From positions 1,252,077 to 1,316,076 of the forward strand of contig NZ_BBXF01000002.1 in NCBI RefSeq assembly GCF_001570585.1: a DNA stretch of 64,000 nt, read 5' to 3'. Made by a program: the position numbers and the translations under genes. Shown one piece after another: positions 1-9,432 of the stretch (position 1 is the first letter of the stretch; every line of letters starts with the position of its first letter). The notes beneath the pieces were generated by a model. The model made no database searches and had not been told where the DNA came from. It saw nothing but the letters and a program-made list of their open reading frames with translations. The DNA is from Herbidospora daliensis (GTDB taxonomy: Bacteria; Actinomycetota; Actinomycetes; Streptosporangiales; Streptosporangiaceae).

Positions 1-149
1 ATGGCGGCCAGGCCGGGCAGCTCCGCGGGGGTCGGATGTCTGATCACATCGGCCATCATCGGCGATGGACGTCTGGGACAAACCGATGTCACGTGTACGG
101 CGTGAGTCCGCTATTCTTCTACCTGTCGCCGCCGAGAGGCGGATGACAC

Positions 150-234
150 GGCAGGTTGCCCGAGTGGCCAAAGGGAGCGGACTGTAAATCCGTCGGCTAA
201 GCCTACCCAGGTTCGAACCCTGGACCTGCCACCA
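150..234 (+). tRNA. tRNA-Tyr (GTA)
   Basis: Cloverleaf with a 7-bp acceptor stem (GGCAGGT paired to ACCTGCC), anticodon GTA at 184-186, a long class II variable arm, the T-loop GTTCGAACC and an encoded CCA at 232-234. A long variable arm with GTA identifies bacterial tRNA-Tyr. A strong hairpin follows six bases after the CCA, so it is probably a single-gene transcript. Confidence 0.97.
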
Positions 235-239
235 GCAGT

Positions 240-279
240 GAGAACGGCCCCTGATCATCGATCAGGGGCCGTTCTCGTT
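240..279. terminator. bidirectional hairpin terminator after tRNA-Tyr
   Basis: A perfect 16-bp stem (240-255 with 261-276) with a 5-nt loop is followed by GTTT. It lies between tRNA-Tyr and the stop codon of the convergent GAF gene, so it can serve both strands. Confidence 0.85.
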
Positions 280-286
280 TCCCAGC

Positions 287-1117
287 TCAGGAAACCCACG
301 CCTGCACCGCGATCCCCGTCAGGTCGGCCGGCCCGGCGACCACCTGCGCGACGACCGTGGCCGTGCGGCCGTCGGTGAGGGCGATCTCCACCATCGCCTC
401 CCGGCCCTGTGCCACCAGTCGTACAGCTGCGTCTTCGAGGGCGAGCCGGTCGCGGAGCGGCAGGTCCGACGGGACCGAGGCGGGCACGACGGCGGGGGAT
501 CTCGAGTTGAGGAATCTCGTGAACAGCGCCCGTTCGCGGCTGGCGCTCAGGTCGACCAGGCTCTGTTCGACCTCCTCGATCGCCCGGCGCATCATCGGCT
601 TCACCTGCGCGTTCATGCGTTCGCTCATCGCGGCGATGCACAAAACCCCTTCGGTGCGGCCGGTGAGGGGGTTGCGGACGGGGCTCCCCACGGCGTCGAA
701 CTGCTGGAACTCCTCCCACAGGTGTTCGCTGCCCGCCACCAGGTAGGTGCGCCGCTCCAGCAGCGCCGAGCCGATGGCGTTGGTGCCGATGTCCGCTTCG
801 GCGTAGCTGAAGCCGGGGAGGACGCCGAGGCCGTCCACGGTGCGCTGCATGGCGGTCTCGCCCAGGATGCGCCGGGTCAGCGCTCCGGAGGCGTCACTCA
901 GGAACACGCCTGAGGGGGTGTCGGCGATCTCGATCTGGAGCCGGTCGAGGATGGGCTGCGCCGCGCGCACCAGGATGCTGTCGAGGTCCAGGTCGTCGAG
1001 CAGGCGTACCCTGACGGCGCCGGGAATCAGCCCGGCGTTTTGACAGCGCTGCCACGAATTCAGGATCGGTGCGCGTACCGCCTGCTCCGCGGAGGTTGTG
1101 CTCAAAATCAACTCCAT
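287..1117 (-). CDS. GAF-domain regulator-like protein (AcoR N-terminal type)
   Basis: 276 aa. The first ~220 residues resemble the N-terminal sensory part of AcoR/DhaR-type sigma-54 activators: SWQRC near residue 22, a GAF-like segment with GTNAIGSALLERR around 111-123, then a helix before ~200. The AAA+ module and the C-terminal Fis-type helix-turn-helix of full AcoR proteins are absent. The last ~60 residues hold a small beta-rich piece that I cannot assign. It probably senses a small ligand or a partner protein. The neighbour upstream on the same strand is a GAF histidine kinase, so the two may form a signalling pair. The start at 1117 is the only ATG that keeps the SWxRC motif in its usual place. 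Confidence 0.75.
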   Translation of the reverse strand: MELILSTTSAEQAVRAPILNSWQRCQNAGLIPGAVRVRLLDDLDLDSILVRAAQPILDRLQIEIADTPSGVFLSDASGALTRRILGETAMQRTVDGLGVLPGFSYAEADIGTNAIGSALLERRTYLVAGSEHLWEEFQQFDAVGSPVRNPLTGRTEGVLCIAAMSERMNAQVKPMMRRAIEEVEQSLVDLSASRERALFTRFLNSRSPAVVPASVPSDLPLRDRLALEDAAVRLVAQGREAMVEIALTDGRTATVVAQVVAGPADLTGIAVQAWVS

Positions 1118-1225
1118 GATCTCGCCTGGGGCTCACAGCACAGAGCCGTCGCAACATTTCACGTTAAATCCGAATAGCGCGAACAATCGCTATAGATCGA
1201 GCAATGGACGGGCAAAGAAACCGCC

Positions 1226-2566
1226 TTACAGTGCGGGCAGCCGGAGGACGAATCGGGCCCCATGAGGGATCGCGTCCTCGACGTGGAGGGTGCCGTGGTG
1301 GGCACGCGCGATGTCGCGGGCGATGGCCAGGCCGAGGCCGGTGCCGCCGACGTCGCGGCTGCGGGCCGTGTCGAGCCGGGTGAAGGGCTGGAAGATGTGC
1401 TCGCGGTCGGTCGCGTGCACCCCCGGGCCGTCGTCGCTGACGCTGAGTTCCGCGACGTCGCCGGTGCGGCGCACCCCTACCGTGACGTCGTGGGCGGCGT
1501 GCCGCTGCGCGTTGTTCAGCAGGTTGTTCAGCACCCGGCAGATCTGAATCGGGATCCCCTCGGCCCGCACGCCGGGGGCCAGGTCGAGCCGGGCCGGATG
1601 GGGGTCGCCGATCCGGCGCGCCATCTCCTCTTCGACGAGGTCGGCCAGGTCGACGGGCTCCATGGCGGTCAGCGGCTTGGCCTCGTTGCGGGCCAGCGAG
1701 AGCAGGTCGGTGAGGATGGCCTGGAGCCGGTCGACGTCGGTCAGCGCGTGGCTGAGCAGGTCGGCGAGGTCGGTCTCGTCGGGGTGGAGCTGCGCCTCCT
1801 CCAACTGGACCCGCAGGCCGGCCAGCGGCGTGCGCAGTTCGTGGGAGGCGTCGGCGGTGAACCGCCGCTGGTGGTCGAGGGAGTGCCGCAGCGACGCGGT
1901 GGCGTCCTCCAGCTTCGTGCTGATCGCGCGTTCGTGGGTGTAGCGGCGGGCGTTGTCGACGCAGACCGCCGCGCGGTTGACCAGTTCCTCGGCCAGGGCG
2001 AGGTCGTCCTCCTCGAAGGCGTTCCTGGCCTTGGAGCGGTAGAAGCTCACCACGCCGAGCGTGCTGCCGCGGGCCCGCATCGGCACCGCGACGAGGCAGT
2101 GGACCTGCTGGCCGAGGTCGGCGGACAACACCGGTTCGAGCACCGGCTGTTCGGTGGCGACGCAGTAGGCCTGGGGCGTGGAGGGAGGCAGCTTGATCAG
2201 CGTGCCGACGGGCTGCAGACCCGAATCCTCCTGTACGCCGGCCAGCGCGACCCGGCGCAGTCCTTCGTCGAGGGACCGGGGCTCTTCTCCCTGCAACACC
2301 CGGTCGGACAGGTCGACGCCGACGTAGTCGGCGAATCGCGGCACGGCGATCTCGGCCAGTTCCTCGGCGGTCCGGGTGACGTCCAGGCTGGTGCCGATGC
2401 GGGCGCCGGCGGCGCACAGGAGATTGAGCCGTTCGCGGGCCTGCAGGGCCAGCCGGCCGATCCCCGGCTCGCTCACCGCGAGCAGCCACCTGCCGGTCAC
2501 GGGGGCCTGCGTGGCGGGCCGCGCCGCGATCGTGTGATCTTCTCCGTCGTACTTCGAACTCGCCAC
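1226..2566 (-). CDS. GAF-domain sensor histidine kinase
   Basis: 446 aa from the GTG at 2566. An N-terminal GAF domain (about residues 40-215; DVTRTAEELAEIAVPRFADYVGVDL is of the kind found in actinobacterial SpoIIE phosphatases) is joined to a HisKA dimerisation helix with the phospho-acceptor His in ADASHELRTPLAGL and an HATPase_c domain with N box NNLLNNAQRHA, DDGPGV and GGTGLGLAIA. No transmembrane segment is visible, so it should be a cytosolic autokinase. No response regulator lies next to it. An upstream in-frame ATG at 2659 would add 31 residues rich in Arg, Cys and Ser that look non-coding, so I prefer the GTG, which has GGAG about 9 nt upstream. Confidence 0.88.
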   Translation of the reverse strand: MASSKYDGEDHTIAARPATQAPVTGRWLLAVSEPGIGRLALQARERLNLLCAAGARIGTSLDVTRTAEELAEIAVPRFADYVGVDLSDRVLQGEEPRSLDEGLRRVALAGVQEDSGLQPVGTLIKLPPSTPQAYCVATEQPVLEPVLSADLGQQVHCLVAVPMRARGSTLGVVSFYRSKARNAFEEDDLALAEELVNRAAVCVDNARRYTHERAISTKLEDATASLRHSLDHQRRFTADASHELRTPLAGLRVQLEEAQLHPDETDLADLLSHALTDVDRLQAILTDLLSLARNEAKPLTAMEPVDLADLVEEEMARRIGDPHPARLDLAPGVRAEGIPIQICRVLNNLLNNAQRHAAHDVTVGVRRTGDVAELSVSDDGPGVHATDREHIFQPFTRLDTARSRDVGGTGLGLAIARDIARAHHGTLHVEDAIPHGARFVLRLPAL

Positions 2567-2909
2567 CTGCGCGATCTCCGTCCTTCGGCATCGACGCCTC
2601 GGCGTCGAGGAAGACCTGGAGCAGCACGCCCGAGATCTGCCGTCCGGGTCGATATGCATTCGTGAGCAGCGTTCTCGACCGGCTGACCGGCCGACAAGTT
2701 CACACGAGCAGCGACAGAATCCAAGATACCAGCGACTTTCTTTCCATCTGTTGATATCTACTTAACCATTGACAAATAGGCCATTATTTTGCCAATTAAC
2801 CAGGAATTACTCATTGTCGTCGTGCGGCGGGCAGCTCGGCCCGCTGGACCCCGCCCGCGCCGCACCTGATGTACTGGTGCATCTCGACCTCTGAAGACGG
2901 GTTTGAAAC
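2567..2909. other. AT-rich divergent intergenic region
   Basis: About 340 bases between the histidine kinase and purC. The part from roughly 2720 to 2820 is clearly richer in A and T than the rest of the window (runs such as CCATTATTTTGCCAATTAA). It probably carries the divergent promoters, but I could not assign -35/-10 boxes with confidence. No convincing ORF was seen in it. Confidence 0.5.
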
Positions 2910-3740
2910 GTGAAGCTGATCCACTCCGGGAAGGTCCGGGACGTCTACGAAGACCGGGGCGACATCGTCCTGGTCGCCTCCGACCGGGTTTCCGTCTACG
3001 ACGCCATCCTGCCGACCCCCATCCCCGACAAGGGCAAGGTCCTGACGCAGTTGTCCCTGTGGTGGTTCGAGCAGCTCCAGGACATCGTGCCGAACCACGT
3101 CATCTCCGCCACCGACGTCCCGGCCGAGTTCGAGGGCCGGGCGGTACGGTGCAAGGCGCTGAAGATGGTCCAGGTGGAGTGCATCGCCCGCGGCTACCTG
3201 GCCGGCTTGGGCCTCAAGGAGTACGAGCGCGACCAGGCCGTCTCCGGCATCGAGCTCCCCGAGGGTCTGCTCGAAGGCTCGCGGCTGCCGGAACCGATCT
3301 TCACGCCCACCACGAAGGCCGAGCTCGGCGCCCACGACGAGTTCATCACCTTCGCCGACGTGATCGACCAGGAGGGCCGGGAGATCGCCGAGAACCTCCG
3401 CGAGATCACCCTCAAGGTCTACAAGCGCGGTGCGGAGATCGCCCGCGAACGCGGCGTCGTCATCGCCGACACGAAGCTGGAGTTCGGCTGGGACGCCGAC
3501 GGCGTGCTCACCCTCGGCGACGAGGTCCTGACCTCCGACTCCTCGCGTTTCTGGCCTCTGGACGAATGGCAGCCGGGCCGCCCCCAGTTCGCGTTCGACA
3601 AGCAGTTCGTCCGCGACTGGGCGGCCGGAACGGGCTGGGACAAGAAGGCCCCGGCGCCCGAGGTGCCGCAGGAGGTCGTCGACGTGACCCGGGCGCGCTA
3701 CATCGAGGCATACGAGCGGATCACCGGCCGCAGCTGGTAG
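2910..3740 (+). CDS. purC: phosphoribosylaminoimidazole-succinocarboxamide synthase
   Basis: 276 aa. SAICAR synthetase catalyses the ATP-dependent ligation of CAIR with aspartate in de novo purine synthesis. Family signatures visible: N-terminal SGKVRDVYE, LVASDRVSVYDAILPT, CxARGYLAG near residue 92 and the C-terminal DTKLEFGWD, LTSDSSRFWP and FDKQFVRDW segments. Length is normal for a monofunctional PurC. The start is the GTG at 2910, because translation from it gives the canonical short N-terminus. No other pur gene is adjacent. A hairpin terminator follows the stop codon. Confidence 0.96.
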   Translation: MKLIHSGKVRDVYEDRGDIVLVASDRVSVYDAILPTPIPDKGKVLTQLSLWWFEQLQDIVPNHVISATDVPAEFEGRAVRCKALKMVQVECIARGYLAGLGLKEYERDQAVSGIELPEGLLEGSRLPEPIFTPTTKAELGAHDEFITFADVIDQEGREIAENLREITLKVYKRGAEIARERGVVIADTKLEFGWDADGVLTLGDEVLTSDSSRFWPLDEWQPGRPQFAFDKQFVRDWAAGTGWDKKAPAPEVPQEVVDVTRARYIEAYERITGRSW

Positions 3741-3749
3741 GCCGCCAAT

Positions 3750-3786
3750 CGCCGTCGACCGACTGAGCGAGAGCCGGTCGACGGCG
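3750..3786 (+). terminator. hairpin downstream of purC
   Basis: Twelve-bp inverted repeat CGCCGTCGACCG (3750-3761) with CGGTCGACGGCG (3775-3786) and a 13-nt loop. There is no strong T tract, as is common for actinobacterial terminators. Confidence 0.6.
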
Positions 3787-3871
3787 AACCGGTCAGGATC
3801 GGAGAAGCGGGATCATCGGGGCCGCCGATAGCGTGAGCTGCGTGAACATCCCCTCCGAAAAGGATCCGGCC

Positions 3872-4210
3872 ATGACCGTCCAGGGCATCAAGACCGTTCT
3901 CCACCCCGTCACCGACCTCGCCGCCGCCAAGGCCGTCTACACCGCCCTCCTCGGTGTCGAGCCGACGAACGACTCGCCCTACTACGTCGGTTACGAGAGC
4001 GGCGGCCAGCAGATCGGGCTCGTCCCCAACAGCGACATGACCTCGCCGCTCGCCCACTGGCACGTCTCGGACATCGAGGCCAAGATCGCCGAGGTCACCG
4101 CCGCCGGGGCCACCCTCAAGTCCTCTCCGAAGGACGTCGGCGGCGGCCGGCTCGTCGCCACCGTCGTCGACCCCGACGGGAACGTCCTCGGGCTCATCCA
4201 GGACCGGTGA
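3872..4210 (+). CDS. VOC-family (glyoxalase-fold) protein
   Basis: 112 aa. It shows the betaalphabetabetabeta pattern of the vicinal-oxygen-chelate fold: KTVLHPVTDLAAAKAVYTALLGVEP at the start and a second half ending in VATVVDPDGNVLGLIQDR. The acidic C-terminal metal position typical of the family is replaced by QDR, so catalysis is uncertain and binding of a small hydrophobic ligand is equally possible. I chose the ATG at 3872. A GTG at 3833 would add a non-conserved 13-residue tail. Confidence 0.85.
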   Translation: MTVQGIKTVLHPVTDLAAAKAVYTALLGVEPTNDSPYYVGYESGGQQIGLVPNSDMTSPLAHWHVSDIEAKIAEVTAAGATLKSSPKDVGGGRLVATVVDPDGNVLGLIQDR

Positions 4211-4265
4211 GAAAACGTCGGTAGCGGCACGTACCCTCGAAGCGGTCGAGAGCCAGGGAGACAAC

Positions 4266-6623
<2,358 letters not shown>

Positions 6624-6639
6624 CCAGCCGAGCGGAGTC

Positions 6640-6658
6640 GGCGGGCTGACCACCCGCC
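6640..6658 (+). terminator. short hairpin after the uvrA-like gene
   Basis: GGCGGG (6640-6645) pairs with CCCGCC (6653-6658) across a 7-nt loop, 17 nt after the stop codon. A weak terminator candidate at the left edge of the repeat array. Confidence 0.4.
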
Positions 6659-6683
6659 GACGGTCAGCGGTAGGACTAGCGGG

Positions 6684-7580
6684 GGTGCGGGCATGGCGGC
6701 GGCGGGCTGACCGGCCTGCTGACGCTTGCCGAGTGCGACGGGCGTATGCGCGAATTGGCGAGTCGGGCCGATCACCCGCCGCTTGCGCAGAATGACCGGC
6801 GCCTGTGCGCGAATGGAGGCGGGCCGACCGGCCTTCGCGGGGTCGGCGTGGGCGCGAATCGATGTGGCGGCCAGCCGGTGTGCCGAAGCTCTCGCACTTT
6901 GACCCGCGCGTTTGAGCGAATGGAGGCGGGCCGATCGGCCTTGTTGCGCTCGCGGAGTGCAGTCTGCGTGGGCGCGAATCGATCTGGTGGCCAGCCGGTG
7001 TGCCGAAGCTCTCGCACTTTGACCCGCGCGTTTGAGCGAATGGCGGCGGTGGGCCGACCGGTTTACCGCCGCTTGCGGAGTGCGGCCCGCGTCGGCGCGA
7101 ATCGCAATGGCAGGCTTGACCGGTTTACCGAGCGTCGCACAGTGAGGACCTGTGCTTGTGCGCGAATGGCGCGGCAGGCCGACTGCCTGCTGACGCTCGC
7201 GGAGTGCGGCCCTCTATGGGCGCGAATCGATGTGGTGTGTCGGCCGGCTTGCCGAAGCTCATGCAGTGCGACCCTCGTGTGCGTGCGAGTGGCGACGGTG
7301 GCCGACCGGCCTTCGGGCGTCCGTGGAGCGCGGTCCGCGTGGGCGCGAATCGACGTGGCAGGCCCGACTGGTTTGCCGAGGCTCGCGCAGTGAGGACTCG
7401 TGCGTGTGCGCGAATGGCGCGGCAGGCCGGCCGCCTAGTGACGCTCGCGGCTCGCGTCGGCGTGAATCGATGTGGTGGGCGGGTCGGTTTGCCGAGGCTC
7501 GCGTAGATCGAGCTGGGTGGATGCGCAAATGGCGGTTGGATGCGAATACGCTGGCGCCAAGTGTGCGCGAATGGTGTTTT
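6684..7580. repeat. degenerate ~60-bp tandem array, about 16 units, two alternating subtypes
   Basis: A GCGAAT core recurs at 6750, 6809, 6854, 6916, 6974, 7036, 7097, 7162, 7222, 7285 (as GCGAGT), 7345, 7410, 7462 (GTGAAT), 7525 (GCAAAT) and 7567, mostly 58-65 bp apart, with one more related unit near 6692. From 6809 to 7525 two subtypes alternate: A has GAATCGATGTGG followed by a GCCGAAGCTC-like block, B has GAATGGCGGC followed by GCTCGCGGAGTGCGG. Two adjacent A+B blocks (6853-6920 and 6973-7040) are almost identical. Reading frames stay open across it only because stops are rare at this GC content. I see no gene in it. Confidence 0.9.
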
Positions 7581-7625
7581 CGTCGTGTCGCCAACCATTC
7601 TCTCGAATCGCACGTCCTTGTATAT

Positions 7626-8846
7626 ATGACGTTCTGGAGAAAAGGCTTGGCCGCCGGTGTCGCCGTCGCGGCCGGGATTAGCCTGGTGGCCGCTCCCGCC
7701 GGCGCCGCACCCAAGAAGCGCCCCGCGCTGCCCGGTGACGTCAACGGCGACGGCCGGGCCGACGTCATCGCGGGGGCGCACCTGCTCAAGGCCGGTGGCA
7801 GGTCCGACGCCGGTGGTGTCGTCGTCTGGTTCGGCGGGGCCAAGGTGGCGGCCAAGGCGCGGATCGCGACCACCTCCAAGCCGGTGGCCAGGGAGAACGT
7901 CGGCAAGGTCCTGGCGACCGCTGATTTCGATCGTGACGGCTATTCCGACGTCCTCGCGTCGGGGCGGAAGAAGATCGTCGTGTTTCTTGGCTCGGCCACG
8001 GGTCTCAAATTCAGTAAGTCGTTCGCCTGGCCGATCACCAACGCGCCGATGAAGGCCGCCGATTTCAACGGGGACGGATTCGGTGACGTCGCCGTCCGGG
8101 GAAACCGGGAAATCGTCGTCTTCAAAGGCGGCAGCAAGGGATTGACGAAGTCGGTCTCGTTGAAGAACGGCGCGGCGGAGTTCGGGGCCGTCCTCGCGGT
8201 GGGTGACGTCACGGGTGACAAGCGGCCCGATCTCCTGGCGACCGACTTGGGGCCCGCTCATGCGGGGTCCGTCAATCCGCAGCGGGTCTCCGTCATCCCC
8301 GGGGCGGCGAGCGGCCTGTCGATGTCGCGGGCCTGGGCGTTCCTGCCCGCCAGGCGCGACGTCTTCGACATCGCCGTGGGCGACCTGAGTGGCGACGGCA
8401 AGGCCGACATCGTGCTGGCGACCGGCGACCAGGTGGTCGTCCACCGGAGCCGGGGCGTCACGGTGGTCACGCCCCAGATCTTGTCCTTCTCCGACTTCCC
8501 GGGCGACCTCGCCATCGGCGACCTGGTCGGAGACGGCCGCGCCGATCTGGCCGTGCACGTCGCGGCCGACAACCACGACTGGGTCGAGATCTACCGGGGC
8601 ACAGCCGGGGGAGTGACGGTCAAGCCTGCACGGATCCTCCGGAAGGAGACCTACGAGACCGGGTTCGGCGCGGCCCTGACCGTCTCCGACGTCGTCGGCG
8701 ACAGGAAGCCCGACCTCATCGCTGGTGCGCCCGGCGTCTACGGGGTAGGTCAGGTCCACGTGCTGCCGAACGGGAACTACACCGGCCTCCAGCGGCTCAA
8801 GCTGAGCACGTCCGGCGGCCACGGTCTGGGCTTCTCCCTCCCGTAG
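7626..8846 (+). CDS. secreted FG-GAP/VCBS-repeat protein (seven-bladed propeller)
   Basis: 406 aa. An N-terminal signal peptide (basic start, hydrophobic AAGVAVAAGISLVAAPAGA, Ala-x-Ala cleavage site near 27) is followed by seven FG-GAP repeats marked by calcium loops DVNGDGRADV, DFDRDGYSDV, DFNGDGFGDV, DVTGDKRPDL, DLSGDGKADI, DLVGDGRADL and DVVGDRKPDL. Seven repeats match an integrin-alpha-like beta-propeller. Loops 4 and 7 are degenerate. The protein is probably exported and binds a surface partner or carbohydrate. The ATG at 7626 has no Shine-Dalgarno; TGTATA lies just upstream, so a leaderless transcript is possible. The frame is open far upstream through the repeat array, but that part is not protein-like. 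Confidence 0.85.
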   Translation: MTFWRKGLAAGVAVAAGISLVAAPAGAAPKKRPALPGDVNGDGRADVIAGAHLLKAGGRSDAGGVVVWFGGAKVAAKARIATTSKPVARENVGKVLATADFDRDGYSDVLASGRKKIVVFLGSATGLKFSKSFAWPITNAPMKAADFNGDGFGDVAVRGNREIVVFKGGSKGLTKSVSLKNGAAEFGAVLAVGDVTGDKRPDLLATDLGPAHAGSVNPQRVSVIPGAASGLSMSRAWAFLPARRDVFDIAVGDLSGDGKADIVLATGDQVVVHRSRGVTVVTPQILSFSDFPGDLAIGDLVGDGRADLAVHVAADNHDWVEIYRGTAGGVTVKPARILRKETYETGFGAALTVSDVVGDRKPDLIAGAPGVYGVGQVHVLPNGNYTGLQRLKLSTSGGHGLGFSLP

Positions 8847-8848
8847 CT

Positions 8849-9178
8849 TCACCACGACTCGGGGAACTCTCCGAGTCGTTCTCGCATGTGCCTAGCGTCG
8901 CGCGGCGGAAGGACGGCCAAGCCCACGTGGAGGATGGCCTTCGCCTCCAGGATGTCCGGACAGCAGCGGATGTATCCGCAGCCGTAGGGCTCGGGCGGGT
9001 GCCCGGACAGCTCCTGCCATGCCTGGTAGGCGGTGGCGACGGCACCCGGCCAGAATCGGTCGCGTTCCAGGCGGGCCAGGGCGACGCGGCCACGGCGCGA
9101 CAGGCCGGGCAGATGAGAGGTGTGCTCGTCGAAAAGGGGGCGGTCGGCGCGGACGCGCGCCGGGCTCCTACGAGCCAT
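8849..9178 (-). CDS. hypothetical protein
   Basis: 109 aa. I do not recognise a family. The protein has a basic N-terminus and a Trp/Tyr-rich middle (FWPGAVATAYQAWQ), then a cysteine-rich motif CGYIRCCPDILEAK near residue 70. Codon use and composition are protein-like, with third-position GC bias, and the opposite frames are not. It ends two bases after the convergent FG-GAP gene. Confidence 0.6.
   Translation of the reverse strand: MARRSPARVRADRPLFDEHTSHLPGLSRRGRVALARLERDRFWPGAVATAYQAWQELSGHPPEPYGCGYIRCCPDILEAKAILHVGLAVLPPRDARHMRERLGEFPESW
8855..8878. terminator. hairpin shared by convergent genes
   Basis: CGACTCGG (8855-8862) pairs with CCGAGTCG (8871-8878). It lies just after the FG-GAP stop and inside the last codons of the opposite gene, so it may terminate the FG-GAP transcript. 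Confidence 0.5.
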
Positions 9179-9239
9179 GGGCCTTTCTGAAGATCGTCAT
9201 GCCGTCGATTCTGTCAGTGCGCCTCCCTAGGGTCCAGGT

Positions 9240-9425
9240 ATGCGCGACGGGCTCATCTGGTGGTCGACCGAGAAGGCCACGTTCGGCCTGGTCGTCCGTG
9301 ACGGCGTGGTCGTCGAGGCCGCCCCTTACGCCCGGCGCTGGGCCCACGGCAGGCCGGCCGAGGAACTGCTCGAAAAAGGCCGTCGAAGCAAGGGTGTATC
9401 CGTCGAGTGGATCCCGCCACAATGA
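9240..9425 (+). CDS. small hypothetical protein
   Basis: 61 aa, starting RDGLIWWSTEKATFGLVVRD and ending in an acidic and aromatic tail. Small proteins with this WWSTxxATFGLVVRDG type of start are, to my recollection, widespread in actinomycetes and phages without known function. TAGGGT seven bases before the ATG would suit a leaderless -10. It ends eight bases before the SARP start. Confidence 0.7.
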   Translation: MRDGLIWWSTEKATFGLVVRDGVVVEAAPYARRWAHGRPAEELLEKGRRSKGVSVEWIPPQ

Positions 9426-9432
9426 CGGCATC

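Noticed and set aside
1-149. Promoter of tRNA-Tyr
   Set aside because: TATTCT at 112-117 could be a -10, but no -35 with acceptable spacing was found, so I do not list it.
2497-2659. Upstream extension of the GAF histidine kinase to the ATG at 2659, or a frameshifted N-terminus (LLQVFLDAEASMPKDGD)
   Set aside because: The 31-residue extension is Arg/Cys/Ser-rich and unlike a protein. The other frame is protein-like for only ~25 residues and then becomes Arg-rich, so I left it out, though a sequencing frameshift here cannot be fully excluded.
6746-7393. 215-aa repeat frame (GANRxGGQPVCRSSR...) inside the 60-bp array
   Set aside because: Several frames on both strands are open across the array and none shows an SD or a stable repeat without indels, so this follows from stop-poor repeats rather than selection for coding.
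6684-7580. CRISPR array
   Set aside because: No constant repeats with unique spacers; whole units repeat head to tail and no cas genes are nearby. The same holds for the 30-bp and 18-bp arrays.
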